DNA from: Lachnospiraceae bacterium NC2008 | Lineage (GTDB): Bacteria; Bacillota; Clostridia; Lachnospirales; Lachnospiraceae | Direction of reading: 5' to 3' | DNA length: 64,000 nt | Assembly (NCBI GenBank): GCA_000687675.1 | Contig: JHWS01000001.1 | Coordinates: 186,001 to 250,000 of the forward strand | Part shown: positions 18,014-26,487 of the stretch, one piece after another | Layout: each line of letters starts with the position of its first letter | Position numbering within the stretch: position 1 is the stretch's first letter | Program-made: the position numbers and the translations under genes | Notes under the pieces: model-generated | Told to the model about the DNA's origin: nothing | Seen by the model: only the letters and a program-made list of their open reading frames with translations | Database searches by the model: none

Positions 18014-19862
18014 ATATAATCACATCCATCAGATCAAACCTAAGCTCTGGCATAATCACTTCGGATATTCTCGCTCCACCTTTTACTGCTTTCCCAAAAC
18101 ATAAGACTATATCCTTGTTCCTATTTCTTTTAAGAAAATCAGGCAAGAACTCTATTTCATATAAATATGACTGACTCATATCCAAGATTTTATCCTTAAT
18201 TCTACATATGAATATATTGCCCTTCTTATATACTATTACTCTTGCTAAAAGCTTTCTTTTTCCATCTCTAGTATAAGAATATAGTCCTACTGAACTATAG
18301 AGATAAAACCAGTACCATACCAGTCCATAAAGTGCCATGGCACCACCAACTACAGCGCAGGATATCACTACCGCTTGTTCAATTAATTCAATTGTAGAAG
18401 ATTTTGATTTTTTACTTTTCACTACTTCCGGAGCAGCAAGATCTTCTTTGACAGATGAATTGTTACTGCTTAGTTTTGCTTCAGATTGATTAGCCTTTGG
18501 ATATGGTGTTTTATCTGGAATATATGTTACTACTTTTTCCGGCCCACCTTCTATTAAATCTTCCTTTAACTTATTAATATTATCTTCATTTTTCTTTTTA
18601 TTTTCTTCTTTATCTTCTGATTTTTCTATAATTGTTGGTTCTGCATTACTGTCTTGGGTTATTATAGGTTCCTGTGTTTTTGTTTCGGCGCTTTGCGTAT
18701 TTGCTATATTTACATTTAACTCTTTTACATCATTGTTATTATCACTCTTATTATCTTCATCAGATTCTGTTTTTCTATGGTTTGTAACAAGGGCCGTTCC
18801 ATCCTCTATATCCCACATCCAACTTTCATAATTGGGGTTACCTTCAGAATCGTAAAAGTTAATCCCATCTACTCCAAATCCTGTTATACTTCCTATCTCC
18901 CCTTCTTCCAGGTCAAGAGCCTCGTACGCCTCTCCATATGTTACACGTACCTGCTTATCTGGTATTCCGTCTTGATTAGCATCCTCTCCATAATATATAA
19001 GATACTGTTTAGGGCTATAGCTGGCATATATATCCACAGATTCAGTCTCCCATCTGGTAGATATGGAATTAACCGGATTATACTCCTGGGTATATATATT
19101 CTGATCATTATAGGTATAGCTGGTAAAATTGTACCCTTTCTTACTAAATGCCGGTGGCTCAGGAAGTTCTCCACCATAGCTTACCTGCCTACTTCCAATT
19201 AACTTGTCACCATCATAAAAGTTCATTGTAATAGGAATAGAAGTATCAGTGTAGGATAAGGAATCCTGGCACCATTCATCAGTTTTTGTGTCATACCAGT
19301 TTAAGGAAGCTGTATATATACCATTATGACTTACAACCACTTCGTAGTTGTCTCCTGATTGGTTAGTTCGACACCCATTCCAACTAATAGAATAGTCTCC
19401 CACTATATCAGCCCTATTATCAAAATGAGCCTGTAAGGTTACACGATCTCCATTTGTCACCTTTGTAATAATAAGGTCTCCAATCTGGTCATATTCACAT
19501 ACCACTTTCGAATAATATGCTCCGTCATGGGTACCTTCTTCATGATTAGTAACAAATGCCCCATGTATCTTATTTAAAGGTACCCCATTAGACAATTCAT
19601 CACTATTCCAGTTTGAGCAGCTATAACAGGTACACATATGATAGGGTTCAAAGTATGCCGACCAGGTACCTCCACAAGGAACCCATACTGTTTCATGACA
19701 CATCTCATCCCCATGGCTATGTTTTACTTCTTTTGATATTTCATCATCACTCTGGATTAGATTTCCTGCTTTCACCTCCTTTTGCCAACTAAAGACCATG
19801 CAAATAGATATAAATATCCCTGCTAAGGTTACAACAATTGCTACATTTTTAACTTTTTTCAT
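18012..19862 (-). CDS. Large surface protein with InlB-type repeat and C-terminal membrane anchor
   Basis: A 616-residue protein with a signal peptide (about 1-32). The exported part has a cysteine/histidine-rich segment near 48-85 (HGDEMCHETVWVPCGG, then CTCYSC) and Ig/PKD-like beta regions. An InlB B-like repeat at about 215-255 contains FYDGDKLIGSRQVSYGG and PPAFSKKGYNF. A DANQDGIPDK calcium-loop-like motif follows. After a charged N/E/K linker a helix at about 485-515 crosses the membrane, leaving a basic cytosolic tail of about 100 residues. No sorting signal is present. The long inner tail is unusual for an adhesin and may signal inward. Function unknown. Confidence 0.7.
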   Translation of the reverse strand: MKKVKNVAIVVTLAGIFISICMVFSWQKEVKAGNLIQSDDEISKEVKHSHGDEMCHETVWVPCGGTWSAYFEPYHMCTCYSCSNWNSDELSNGVPLNKIHGAFVTNHEEGTHDGAYYSKVVCEYDQIGDLIITKVTNGDRVTLQAHFDNRADIVGDYSISWNGCRTNQSGDNYEVVVSHNGIYTASLNWYDTKTDEWCQDSLSYTDTSIPITMNFYDGDKLIGSRQVSYGGELPEPPAFSKKGYNFTSYTYNDQNIYTQEYNPVNSISTRWETESVDIYASYSPKQYLIYYGEDANQDGIPDKQVRVTYGEAYEALDLEEGEIGSITGFGVDGINFYDSEGNPNYESWMWDIEDGTALVTNHRKTESDEDNKSDNNNDVKELNVNIANTQSAETKTQEPIITQDSNAEPTIIEKSEDKEENKKKNEDNINKLKEDLIEGGPEKVVTYIPDKTPYPKANQSEAKLSSNNSSVKEDLAAPEVVKSKKSKSSTIELIEQAVVISCAVVGGAMALYGLVWYWFYLYSSVGLYSYTRDGKRKLLARVIVYKKGNIFICRIKDKILDMSQSYLYEIEFLPDFLKRNRNKDIVLCFGKAVKGGARISEVIMPELRFDLMDVII

Positions 19863-19937
19863 TGAATCCTCCTATTGAATTGACTATTCAACAGGTTCAT
19901 CAGATTTATTGAATGTGATTTGAAATTGTGTGCTTGA

Positions 19938-19966
19938 AATATATCACCATTTGAATTAAATGTCCA
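19938..19966 (-). promoter_or_regulatory. Promoter of the 616-residue surface protein gene
   Basis: On the minus strand TGGACA (19966-19961), 17 bases, then TATATT (19943-19938), about 70 bases before the start at 19862. AGGAGG lies just before that ATG. Confidence 0.55.
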
Positions 19967-19969
19967 GCA

Positions 19970-21221
19970 TAAAAATACAGGTTGTTTTTCGGCCTCCAAA
20001 AACCTTCGATTAATGGCTGATTATGCAGAAATCATTTTTGATAATTATATATAGGTTGATGATATAGATTTTATGTAATCTGATATTTTTACTGATTTTA
20101 TTTTTCCTGATAAAAAAGTTGAAATTATAAATTATGTGAATATACTTTTTTACGTTTGTTATAATCTATATTTTGTTTGCAAGGTGTTAAATCATGATTT
20201 GTATTTAATAAATCTAAAGAAATATTTCTTTTTGATTTCATATACGTTTTATTATATTAATCCATTCTGGTCATAAGATTTTTTGCTTATTTTTTCGTAT
20301 TTTTCTTTTTAGAAATCATTTTTTCAATTTAAATTTTTTTATATTATTTTTCGTATATATAACAAATAAATTTCGAATATATTTATTCAAATATTTTTCA
20401 GGATCTTAACTTAATTTTTATATTTTTTAGAATGAATCTCACCATAACTACAACATAAATAAAATAATATTAATAATTATGTATATAAATTAATTTACAT
20501 AATAATATTTTACTTAAAATAAATATTGGTTTACATAATATTTATTATATTGTAATAATTTACATAATCACATGTTATATTTTATATATTAATATTTCCA
20601 ATAAATATCATTAATTCTTCTTTGTATTCAAAAGCAATTCTGTCATATGACATATATGTCTTTCGATTTATATAGATATTTTCAGGATATTTTACTTTAT
20701 TAATACATATGTCATATTGATACTTGAATATAGTAATAATTGCTAATTAATTCTATATTTTCATTAATTTTTTTCTCAAATATTAGTTTACATATTGCAA
20801 TACCCTTTATAGTACTTTTATTACAAATCAATCATGTAATAATATCTGTTTTAGTTCACATAAAAAACTAGTATTTTTGATATCAAAAAAAGGGGAAATA
20901 AGTAAAATTCATGGAAAATTAGAAAAAATAGGACTAAAAGCAGATAAAAAACAGTAAAAATAAGTGAAAAAGAAACTAGAAAACAACAGATAAATTCATA
21001 GAAAAAAGGCCATATATGGCAGCTTGCTCCAGAAGCTAAAGAATATATATAAGACAAAGTGAAAATCCCCAAAAAAGAAGTGGAATAAAATAAGAATAAA
21101 AATAAGAATAAAACCAAGAAGATAAACAAGAAGACATCCTGAACTAAATTTCAAATCAAAATTAGAAGTTCAATATAAATGATCTGGAGATAATTTTAGA
21201 CAGGAAATAAAACAAGAAAAA
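19970..21221. other. Gene-free, extremely AT-rich region
   Basis: About 1.25 kb with no credible gene on either strand. The left two thirds are T-rich with repeated TTTACATAATA-like words (20503-20570, again near 20788) and a perfect palindrome TGTCATATGACA at 20641-20652. From about 20870 to 21220 the plus strand is almost all purine, with short direct repeats such as AATAAGAATAAAA (about 21090-21115). Possible explanations are a decayed gene, a long untranslated or noncoding RNA, or DNA kept for nucleoid-protein binding. I see no origin boxes, CRISPR or IS ends. Confidence 0.6.
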
Positions 21222-21267
21222 AAGGAAGGACAAATTATAATCAAAAATTATAATTCTATCCTTCCTT
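21222..21267 (-). terminator. Intrinsic terminator of the htrA-clpX unit
   Basis: AAGGAAGGA (21222-21230) pairs with TCCTTCCTT (21259-21267), and inner ATTATAAT pairs with ATTATAAT. A run of T follows on the minus strand only, so it ends leftward transcription past clpX. Confidence 0.8.
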
Positions 21268-21371
21268 AATCATCTTATTTGAGTTCCTTTTTCAGTTTTC
21301 CAAAACCGGTTTCCATAAGTCCGAATTATTGGTCTGAAAAAACTTTTTCAGCTCACCAATTAGCATGTTGT

Positions 21372-22934
21372 TTATTCTGACCTAAGCTCGATTATTGGAC
21401 CGCCCTTTTTGTTAATATAATCTTCAGTTATAGTAACTTTTCCGATGTTTTCGTCCTTCGGAATCTCGTACATGATATCAAGCATGAATTCATCTATAAT
21501 AGCACGTAGTGCTCTTGCTCCTGTATCCTTCTCCATTGCCTTCTGAGCAATAGCTTTAAGAGCACCCTCTGTAAACTGAAGGTCTACTTCATCTAATCTA
21601 AGTAGCTTTTGGTACTGCTTGATAATGGCATTCTTTGGCTCTTTCAGAATATTAACTAACATCTCTTCTGTAAGGCTTTCTAGACCACATATCATTGGTA
21701 ATCTACCAATAAACTCTGGTATCATACCAAACTTCTTAAGATCTTCTATGGTAACCTGAAGATGTATGTTCTTTTCATTATCGAATTTATCCTTAAGCTC
21801 AGCATTAAATCCGATAGATGTTTGTTTCTTAAGTCTACGTTTAATTATTTCATCAAGTTCAGAAAAAGCACCGCCGCAGATGAACAAAATATTACGTGTA
21901 TTTACTGTTGTAGTAGGTACCATTACGTTCTTTGATGAGGCTCCAACTGGAACTTCTATATCTGAACCCTCAAGTAATTTAAGCATACCCTGCTGTACAG
22001 ATTCACCACTTACATCCCTTGAATTATGATTCTGCTTCTTAGCAATCTTATCTATTTCATCAATAAAGATAATACCTTGTTCTGCTTTATCTACGTCATT
22101 ATCAGCTGCTGCAAGAAGCTTACTTACAACACTTTCAATATCGTCACCAATGTAGCCAGCTTCTGTTAATGATGTTGCATCAGTTATTGCTAAAGGTACA
22201 TTTAACATTTTAGCAAGTGTCTTTACCAGATACGTTTTACCAGAACCTGTTGGACCTATAAGAAGCATATTAGACTTCTCAATTTGTATATCATCCATAG
22301 TGTCTGTAGCCACTCTCTTATAGTGGTTGTAAACAGCTACTGACATAACCTTCTTAGCATGTTCCTGGCCAACCACATACTGATCAAGTTCCTCCTTGAT
22401 TTTATGTGGTGCTGGAATATCCTTAAGTTCAACAAGAGGCTTTCTTTCACCCTCTGTACGTTTCTTTACTTTAGGTCTATTTCCACCAAAGAGCATTTCA
22501 GGCCCAAAATCGCCTAAATTAAGGAAGCTAAATCTAGGAACGCCTCTATTACCTTCTTCCTTCTTTTCGCCCTCATCTGGCTTATTTTCATCATTCTTTG
22601 ACAGGTCATCTGTCTTAGTAGCAGAATCATCTGCAGATTTATCCTCTTCAGCTTTCTCAACCTGCTGGTCGGCAGCATTTTCTCCTTCAGCTGCAGCTTT
22701 AGCCTGGTTATTTCCTGGACCGAAGCCTGGCATAGGCCATGGACCACCTGCAAAATTGCCAAAATTAAAATTTCCGCCGCCTAAATCAATATTATTAAGC
22801 ATATCCATAGATGTTCGCATACAATCAGGGCATACACACATACCGCCCATCTTGTACATCTTTCCTGCTACAGATTCTGTTCTGTGGCATATCATACAAA
22901 CATCTTCATAGTCCTTATTTTCGTTAGTACCCAT
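21372..22934 (-). CDS. clpX: ClpX-like AAA+ unfoldase, variant without RKH loop
   Basis: A 520-residue ATPase, about 100 longer than typical ClpX. The N-terminal zinc domain has Cys13/16 and Cys35/38. An extra region at about 50-165 is Gly/Phe-rich, then very acidic. Walker A GPTGSGKT (227-234), pore loop GYIGD (260-264), Walker B IIFIDEID (288-295), ClpP-docking IGF (374-376) and the sensor-2 GARALR are present. The RKH loop that helps bind ssrA-tagged proteins, expected near 331-340, reads GASSKNVMVP. It should unfold substrates and dock on ClpP, but with altered substrate choice. It lies 14 bases after htrA and is not beside clpP. Confidence 0.85.
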   Translation of the reverse strand: MGTNENKDYEDVCMICHRTESVAGKMYKMGGMCVCPDCMRTSMDMLNNIDLGGGNFNFGNFAGGPWPMPGFGPGNNQAKAAAEGENAADQQVEKAEEDKSADDSATKTDDLSKNDENKPDEGEKKEEGNRGVPRFSFLNLGDFGPEMLFGGNRPKVKKRTEGERKPLVELKDIPAPHKIKEELDQYVVGQEHAKKVMSVAVYNHYKRVATDTMDDIQIEKSNMLLIGPTGSGKTYLVKTLAKMLNVPLAITDATSLTEAGYIGDDIESVVSKLLAAADNDVDKAEQGIIFIDEIDKIAKKQNHNSRDVSGESVQQGMLKLLEGSDIEVPVGASSKNVMVPTTTVNTRNILFICGGAFSELDEIIKRRLKKQTSIGFNAELKDKFDNEKNIHLQVTIEDLKKFGMIPEFIGRLPMICGLESLTEEMLVNILKEPKNAIIKQYQKLLRLDEVDLQFTEGALKAIAQKAMEKDTGARALRAIIDEFMLDIMYEIPKDENIGKVTITEDYINKKGGPIIELRSE

Positions 22935-22948
22935 AAATCTCCTTAATA

Positions 22949-24280
22949 TTAATGGTCTTTTGCAAATCCAAGAGTTACCTTGAAGGTCTTTTCCTTGTAC
23001 TTACCGTTAGATTCCTCTCTGAAGACCTTAACTTTTACTTCAGTATCTCCCTTGTAAGTCTCAATTAAATCCCTAAGTTCGTCGTAGGAAGAAACCTTTT
23101 TACCGTCGAACTCTTCAATAAAATCACCATTTTTTATTCCAGCTTCTGCAGCTGGAGAATCATCAAATACTGAGACAACATATACGCTGGCTGGATAGTC
23201 ATATTCCTCTATTTCAGCATCTGTTACTGTAGTACCGCTTACACCAAAATAAGCAGCCTCGTCATCTCCAACCTTTACTCTTGTATCCTGAGCAAGAAGT
23301 TCCTCTATTACAGGCCATGCTCTGTTAATTGGTATAGCATAACCCATACCCTCTACACTAGCACCACCAATTTTATTAGAATTTATACCTATAACCTCTC
23401 CAGTTATGTTCATAAGGGCTCCACCTGAGTTACCAGGGTTAATAGCCGCATCAGTCTGGATGAATGTTCCATTAGCATCATTGTTAGCAATCTTTCTATC
23501 AAGAGCACTAACAACACCTGTAGTAACTGACTGTCCATATCCAAGGGAGTTACCAATAGCTATTACTGGTTCTCCAACCTTAAGGTTAGATGAATCACCA
23601 AGGGTTGCGAATTCTATAGCATTTAAGGTATCAACAGATATGTCATCAAGCTTAACAGATACGACTGCAAGGTCCATACTCTTATCTGTTCCCTTAATAT
23701 AACCTGCTGCCTTTGCACCATCGTAGAAAGTAATAGATAATGAATCATTATCCTCTACTACGTGGTTATTAGTAACAATAAGAAGCTCATTGGAGTCATT
23801 CTGTCCAATTATAACACCTGAACCTGAAGATGTAGCCTCCTGACCATAATATTCATAGTACGCTGTATTATCAATGGCTACAATAGATGGCATCTTCTTC
23901 TCAACAACATCTGTTACATCTGTAACTACTGCTGTTGTTTCTGCTGTAATAGATGTGCCATTGCCAGTAGAATTTACCGGGCTTCTGTTTTCTGCTGTTT
24001 CAACAGCACCACCGGTTCCAAACATAGTTGTGGTTGCTACAGATTTATTAGATCTAGGTCTGCTTATATATGGTCTGGCCCCTAAATCTATCCCCATAAA
24101 TGTAGCAAAGATATAAAGAGTTGCTGAAGCAAATACGCCAAATACTATTCCAAGTCCAGCTGTCTTAAGAATCTTTTTTAAGCCTGGTCTTTCCTTCTTT
24201 TCCTTTACAGGCTTCTTCTTATCTTTCTTGCCGCTGGCATTTTCTTCGATATTGTCAATTTTAAAACCTTCAAATTCCAT
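22949..24280 (-). CDS. htrA: HtrA/DegP-type membrane-anchored serine protease
   Basis: A 443-residue S1C protease. A basic cytosolic tail (1-40) precedes one membrane helix (about 41-62) and a disordered T/S-rich linker. The trypsin-like domain has His173 (VTNNHVV), Asp203 (SMDLAVV) and Ser285 (NPGNSGGAL). A single PDZ domain occupies about 345-440. It would degrade misfolded proteins outside the membrane. Next to clpX, it makes a small quality-control unit serving both sides of the membrane, and it sits beside the polysaccharide genes. No second PDZ. Confidence 0.92.
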   Translation of the reverse strand: MEFEGFKIDNIEENASGKKDKKKPVKEKKERPGLKKILKTAGLGIVFGVFASATLYIFATFMGIDLGARPYISRPRSNKSVATTTMFGTGGAVETAENRSPVNSTGNGTSITAETTAVVTDVTDVVEKKMPSIVAIDNTAYYEYYGQEATSSGSGVIIGQNDSNELLIVTNNHVVEDNDSLSITFYDGAKAAGYIKGTDKSMDLAVVSVKLDDISVDTLNAIEFATLGDSSNLKVGEPVIAIGNSLGYGQSVTTGVVSALDRKIANNDANGTFIQTDAAINPGNSGGALMNITGEVIGINSNKIGGASVEGMGYAIPINRAWPVIEELLAQDTRVKVGDDEAAYFGVSGTTVTDAEIEEYDYPASVYVVSVFDDSPAAEAGIKNGDFIEEFDGKKVSSYDELRDLIETYKGDTEVKVKVFREESNGKYKEKTFKVTLGFAKDH

Positions 24281-24337
24281 AACCTTTTTGTCCTACCTTT
24301 CTTTAGAAAAGTAATAATTCTGTGAGTATTACCTATA

Positions 24338-25264
24338 TTATTTCCAGAAAGTCTTGTTCATGGTAAGCATAAGTATAACCTTCTTAGGTAGTAGTTTATA
24401 TGCTTTTCCCAGCCTGTAGCCTACGAATTTAAACCCGCTGTTAATTACTAACTCCGGTATAAGATACCCCTTGTGCTTCTTTATAAGGAATGATGCGCAG
24501 TTTTTAATCATACGCACTCCCTCTCCCTCAGATGGAACCCCTTTAAAGACCTCAGGATGCATAGCCTGAGATACTCCAAGGTCAAAGTTACGTCTAAGCT
24601 GCTGCATACAGGTATAGTTATGATAATGAAGCACCTTAGCCTGGCTGGCATAATATATACCATATCCAGCCTTAATCACCTTAGATGCCATAATCATATC
24701 TTCATTGAATATAGTCCTGTCTACAAAGCCACCTAAGCTGTCATATATACTTCTATCGTATGCAGCGCACACATCAGAGCAAAAATAAGCCTTAATTCCA
24801 AGTCTCTCTATATCAGATACGGTTTTACGAGCTGATTTTTGTGGATAATTATAATGCCTTACATATCTTTCTATTAACGAAGCAGATTTCTTTGTACACT
24901 GCCTTGCATAAGACACTGCAGCCTTACCTTCTAATAAAGGTTTTAAGAGATTTTCTATTAAGACCTCATCAAGAACAACCGCATCATCTGTCATGCATAC
25001 AAAATAATCAGAATCTGACATAGTTACAGCCATCTTTCTGGTTGCGCCATGGTCAAATTCCTCTCTCTTAATATGCTTAACCAATATATTATCATAGGAA
25101 TCAAGGATATCCTTATCCTTAAAGAAATCATCGAAATACTCTTTTTCAGTATTAATGATAATAATCTTGTTTACACTATAGGTCTGCTTTTCCAGCATCT
25201 CTATAATTCTTACAAGCTTTCCTGTTGGTTTATAGGTTGGAATAATAACATCTATTGTTTTCAT
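24338..25264 (-). CDS. GT2 glycosyltransferase, rhamnosyltransferase-like
   Basis: A 308-residue GT-A enzyme. It begins VDVIIPTYKPTGKL, then EEFDHGATRKMAV (about 69-81) and MTDDAV (DxD-like, near 92-97), followed by CSDVCAAYDR and FNEDMIMASKV. These blocks match the RfbF-like rhamnosyltransferases found in Gram-positive wall-polysaccharide loci. No clear ribosome site precedes the ATG, so expression may be low. It lies just after a terminator that ends the LCP gene and 57 bases before htrA. Confidence 0.8.
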   Translation of the reverse strand: MKTIDVIIPTYKPTGKLVRIIEMLEKQTYSVNKIIIINTEKEYFDDFFKDKDILDSYDNILVKHIKREEFDHGATRKMAVTMSDSDYFVCMTDDAVVLDEVLIENLLKPLLEGKAAVSYARQCTKKSASLIERYVRHYNYPQKSARKTVSDIERLGIKAYFCSDVCAAYDRSIYDSLGGFVDRTIFNEDMIMASKVIKAGYGIYYASQAKVLHYHNYTCMQQLRRNFDLGVSQAMHPEVFKGVPSEGEGVRMIKNCASFLIKKHKGYLIPELVINSGFKFVGYRLGKAYKLLPKKVILMLTMNKTFWK

Positions 25265-25287
25265 ACATGCCCATTATATAACAAAAA

Positions 25288-25309
25288 GGGACCTAAATGA
25301 ACAGGTCCC
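25288..25309 (-). terminator. Intrinsic terminator after the LCP gene
   Basis: GGGACCT (25288-25294) pairs with AGGTCCC (25303-25309), loop of 8, with TTTTTG on the minus-strand exit. Confidence 0.7.
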
Positions 25310-25335
25310 CGTTTTATTAATATTTTTATCACATT

Positions 25336-26469
25336 TTAGAGGTAAGGATTAGTATCTGCTGCTACCTTGTCGCTGCATTCCTTAACCTTATCTGATGGAT
25401 CATAATCATCTACATCAAAGAAGAACTTATGAAGCATAGTTACGTTAGTTGTAAGGTCCTTAGGAATAACGCAACTTCCCTTTGAACCGATAGTACCTGT
25501 AGTACGGTTTGACTCAAATGGGAAACCATCTGAACCAACTACTGTATACTTAGAAGCATTCTTAGCTACATCTATGATTTCATCTGATGTAAAGTTAGTT
25601 GATACATAGTTAAGAGCATCCTCAGCTATACCAACAAGCTTTGTAACATCTGTCTGTTTAGCCTTTTCTGACATCTGAGTAACTACATCTCTCTGTCTTC
25701 TTGCTCTTGTGAAGTCACCATCGCCTGTGTATCTGATACGGCAGTAAGCTGTAGCCTGAAGACCATTAAGTGTCTGAAGTCCTGTACTTGTAACCTCTGT
25801 ATATCCACCAAGGTTAAGTTCGTCATTCATACAATACTGATAGTTATTAAGATGTGAGATTTCATTGCTCTGAACATCAATTGGAACACCGCCAAGTGAA
25901 TCAACAGTCTTAACAACACCCTTGAAACCTACTGTTATGTAATTCTCGATGTTCATGTCAAGGTTCATATTAAGCATATTGATAGCCTGTTCTGGACCAC
26001 CCTTTGCATATGCTGAGTTACACTTATTATATTCATCGTTACTAAGATTAAGATAAGTATCACGGAAAACTGAGCAAAGCTTAATCTCATTAGTCTCTTT
26101 ATTAATAGAAGCTATGATAATTGTATCTGTACGTGTACCCTTATTAAGCTGTCCTTCACGAGAGTCAACACCAAAAAGTACAACCTGCTTGTACATCTGC
26201 TGGATAGTTTCGCCATTTCTACTACCTGGAGCAACCTGAGCGTATGCATCTTTTGCACCATCGTTAATAATTACATCATCTTCAAACTTAACGTGGTCTG
26301 TTTTTCCTGTAATACCAATTACTTTAATAAGAACAAATACTAATGCTGCAAGTACTAATACTTCAATACCAAGTAAAATGAATTTACCACGCTTCTTCTT
26401 AGCCTTTCTCTTAGATCTACGCCTATTTCTAGGATCCTGAGCCGAAGGTCTACGATTAGAATTTCCCAT
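25336..26469 (-). CDS. LytR-CpsA-Psr (LCP) family glycopolymer ligase
   Basis: A 377-residue protein with a very basic cytosolic tail (1-28), one membrane helix (about 29-50) and an extracellular LCP domain. Signature blocks are FGVDSREG (about 98-105), TRTDTIIIASINK (about 111-123) and YCRIRYTGDGDFTRARRQRD (about 240-259), which hold the arginines that bind polyprenyl pyrophosphate. LCP enzymes move lipid-linked glycopolymers onto peptidoglycan. It follows the sugar transferase by 18 bases, fitting a role in anchoring the polymer built here. Confidence 0.9.
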   Translation of the reverse strand: MGNSNRRPSAQDPRNRRRSKRKAKKKRGKFILLGIEVLVLAALVFVLIKVIGITGKTDHVKFEDDVIINDGAKDAYAQVAPGSRNGETIQQMYKQVVLFGVDSREGQLNKGTRTDTIIIASINKETNEIKLCSVFRDTYLNLSNDEYNKCNSAYAKGGPEQAINMLNMNLDMNIENYITVGFKGVVKTVDSLGGVPIDVQSNEISHLNNYQYCMNDELNLGGYTEVTSTGLQTLNGLQATAYCRIRYTGDGDFTRARRQRDVVTQMSEKAKQTDVTKLVGIAEDALNYVSTNFTSDEIIDVAKNASKYTVVGSDGFPFESNRTTGTIGSKGSCVIPKDLTTNVTMLHKFFFDVDDYDPSDKVKECSDKVAADTNPYL

Positions 26470-26487
26470 TTTTTCTCCTCTTAATAA

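Noticed and set aside
17910-18104. A 64-codon plus-strand frame through the small-RNA terminator
   Set aside because: It begins with TTG, reads through a strong hairpin into the opposite gene and has no family resemblance.
20500-20800. Replication origin or CRISPR array in the AT-rich tract
   Set aside because: There are no DnaA-box clusters and the repeated words are short and irregularly spaced.
20851-21129. A 92-codon hydrophobic frame on the minus strand of the AT-rich tract
   Set aside because: It is the pyrimidine-rich complement of the purine tract, starts at TTG and is low-complexity Phe/Leu; it looks like base bias, not a gene.
22396-22911. A 171-codon plus-strand frame opposite the clpX insert
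   Set aside because: It arises from the biased acidic and Gly-rich codons of the ClpX linker and has no independent support.
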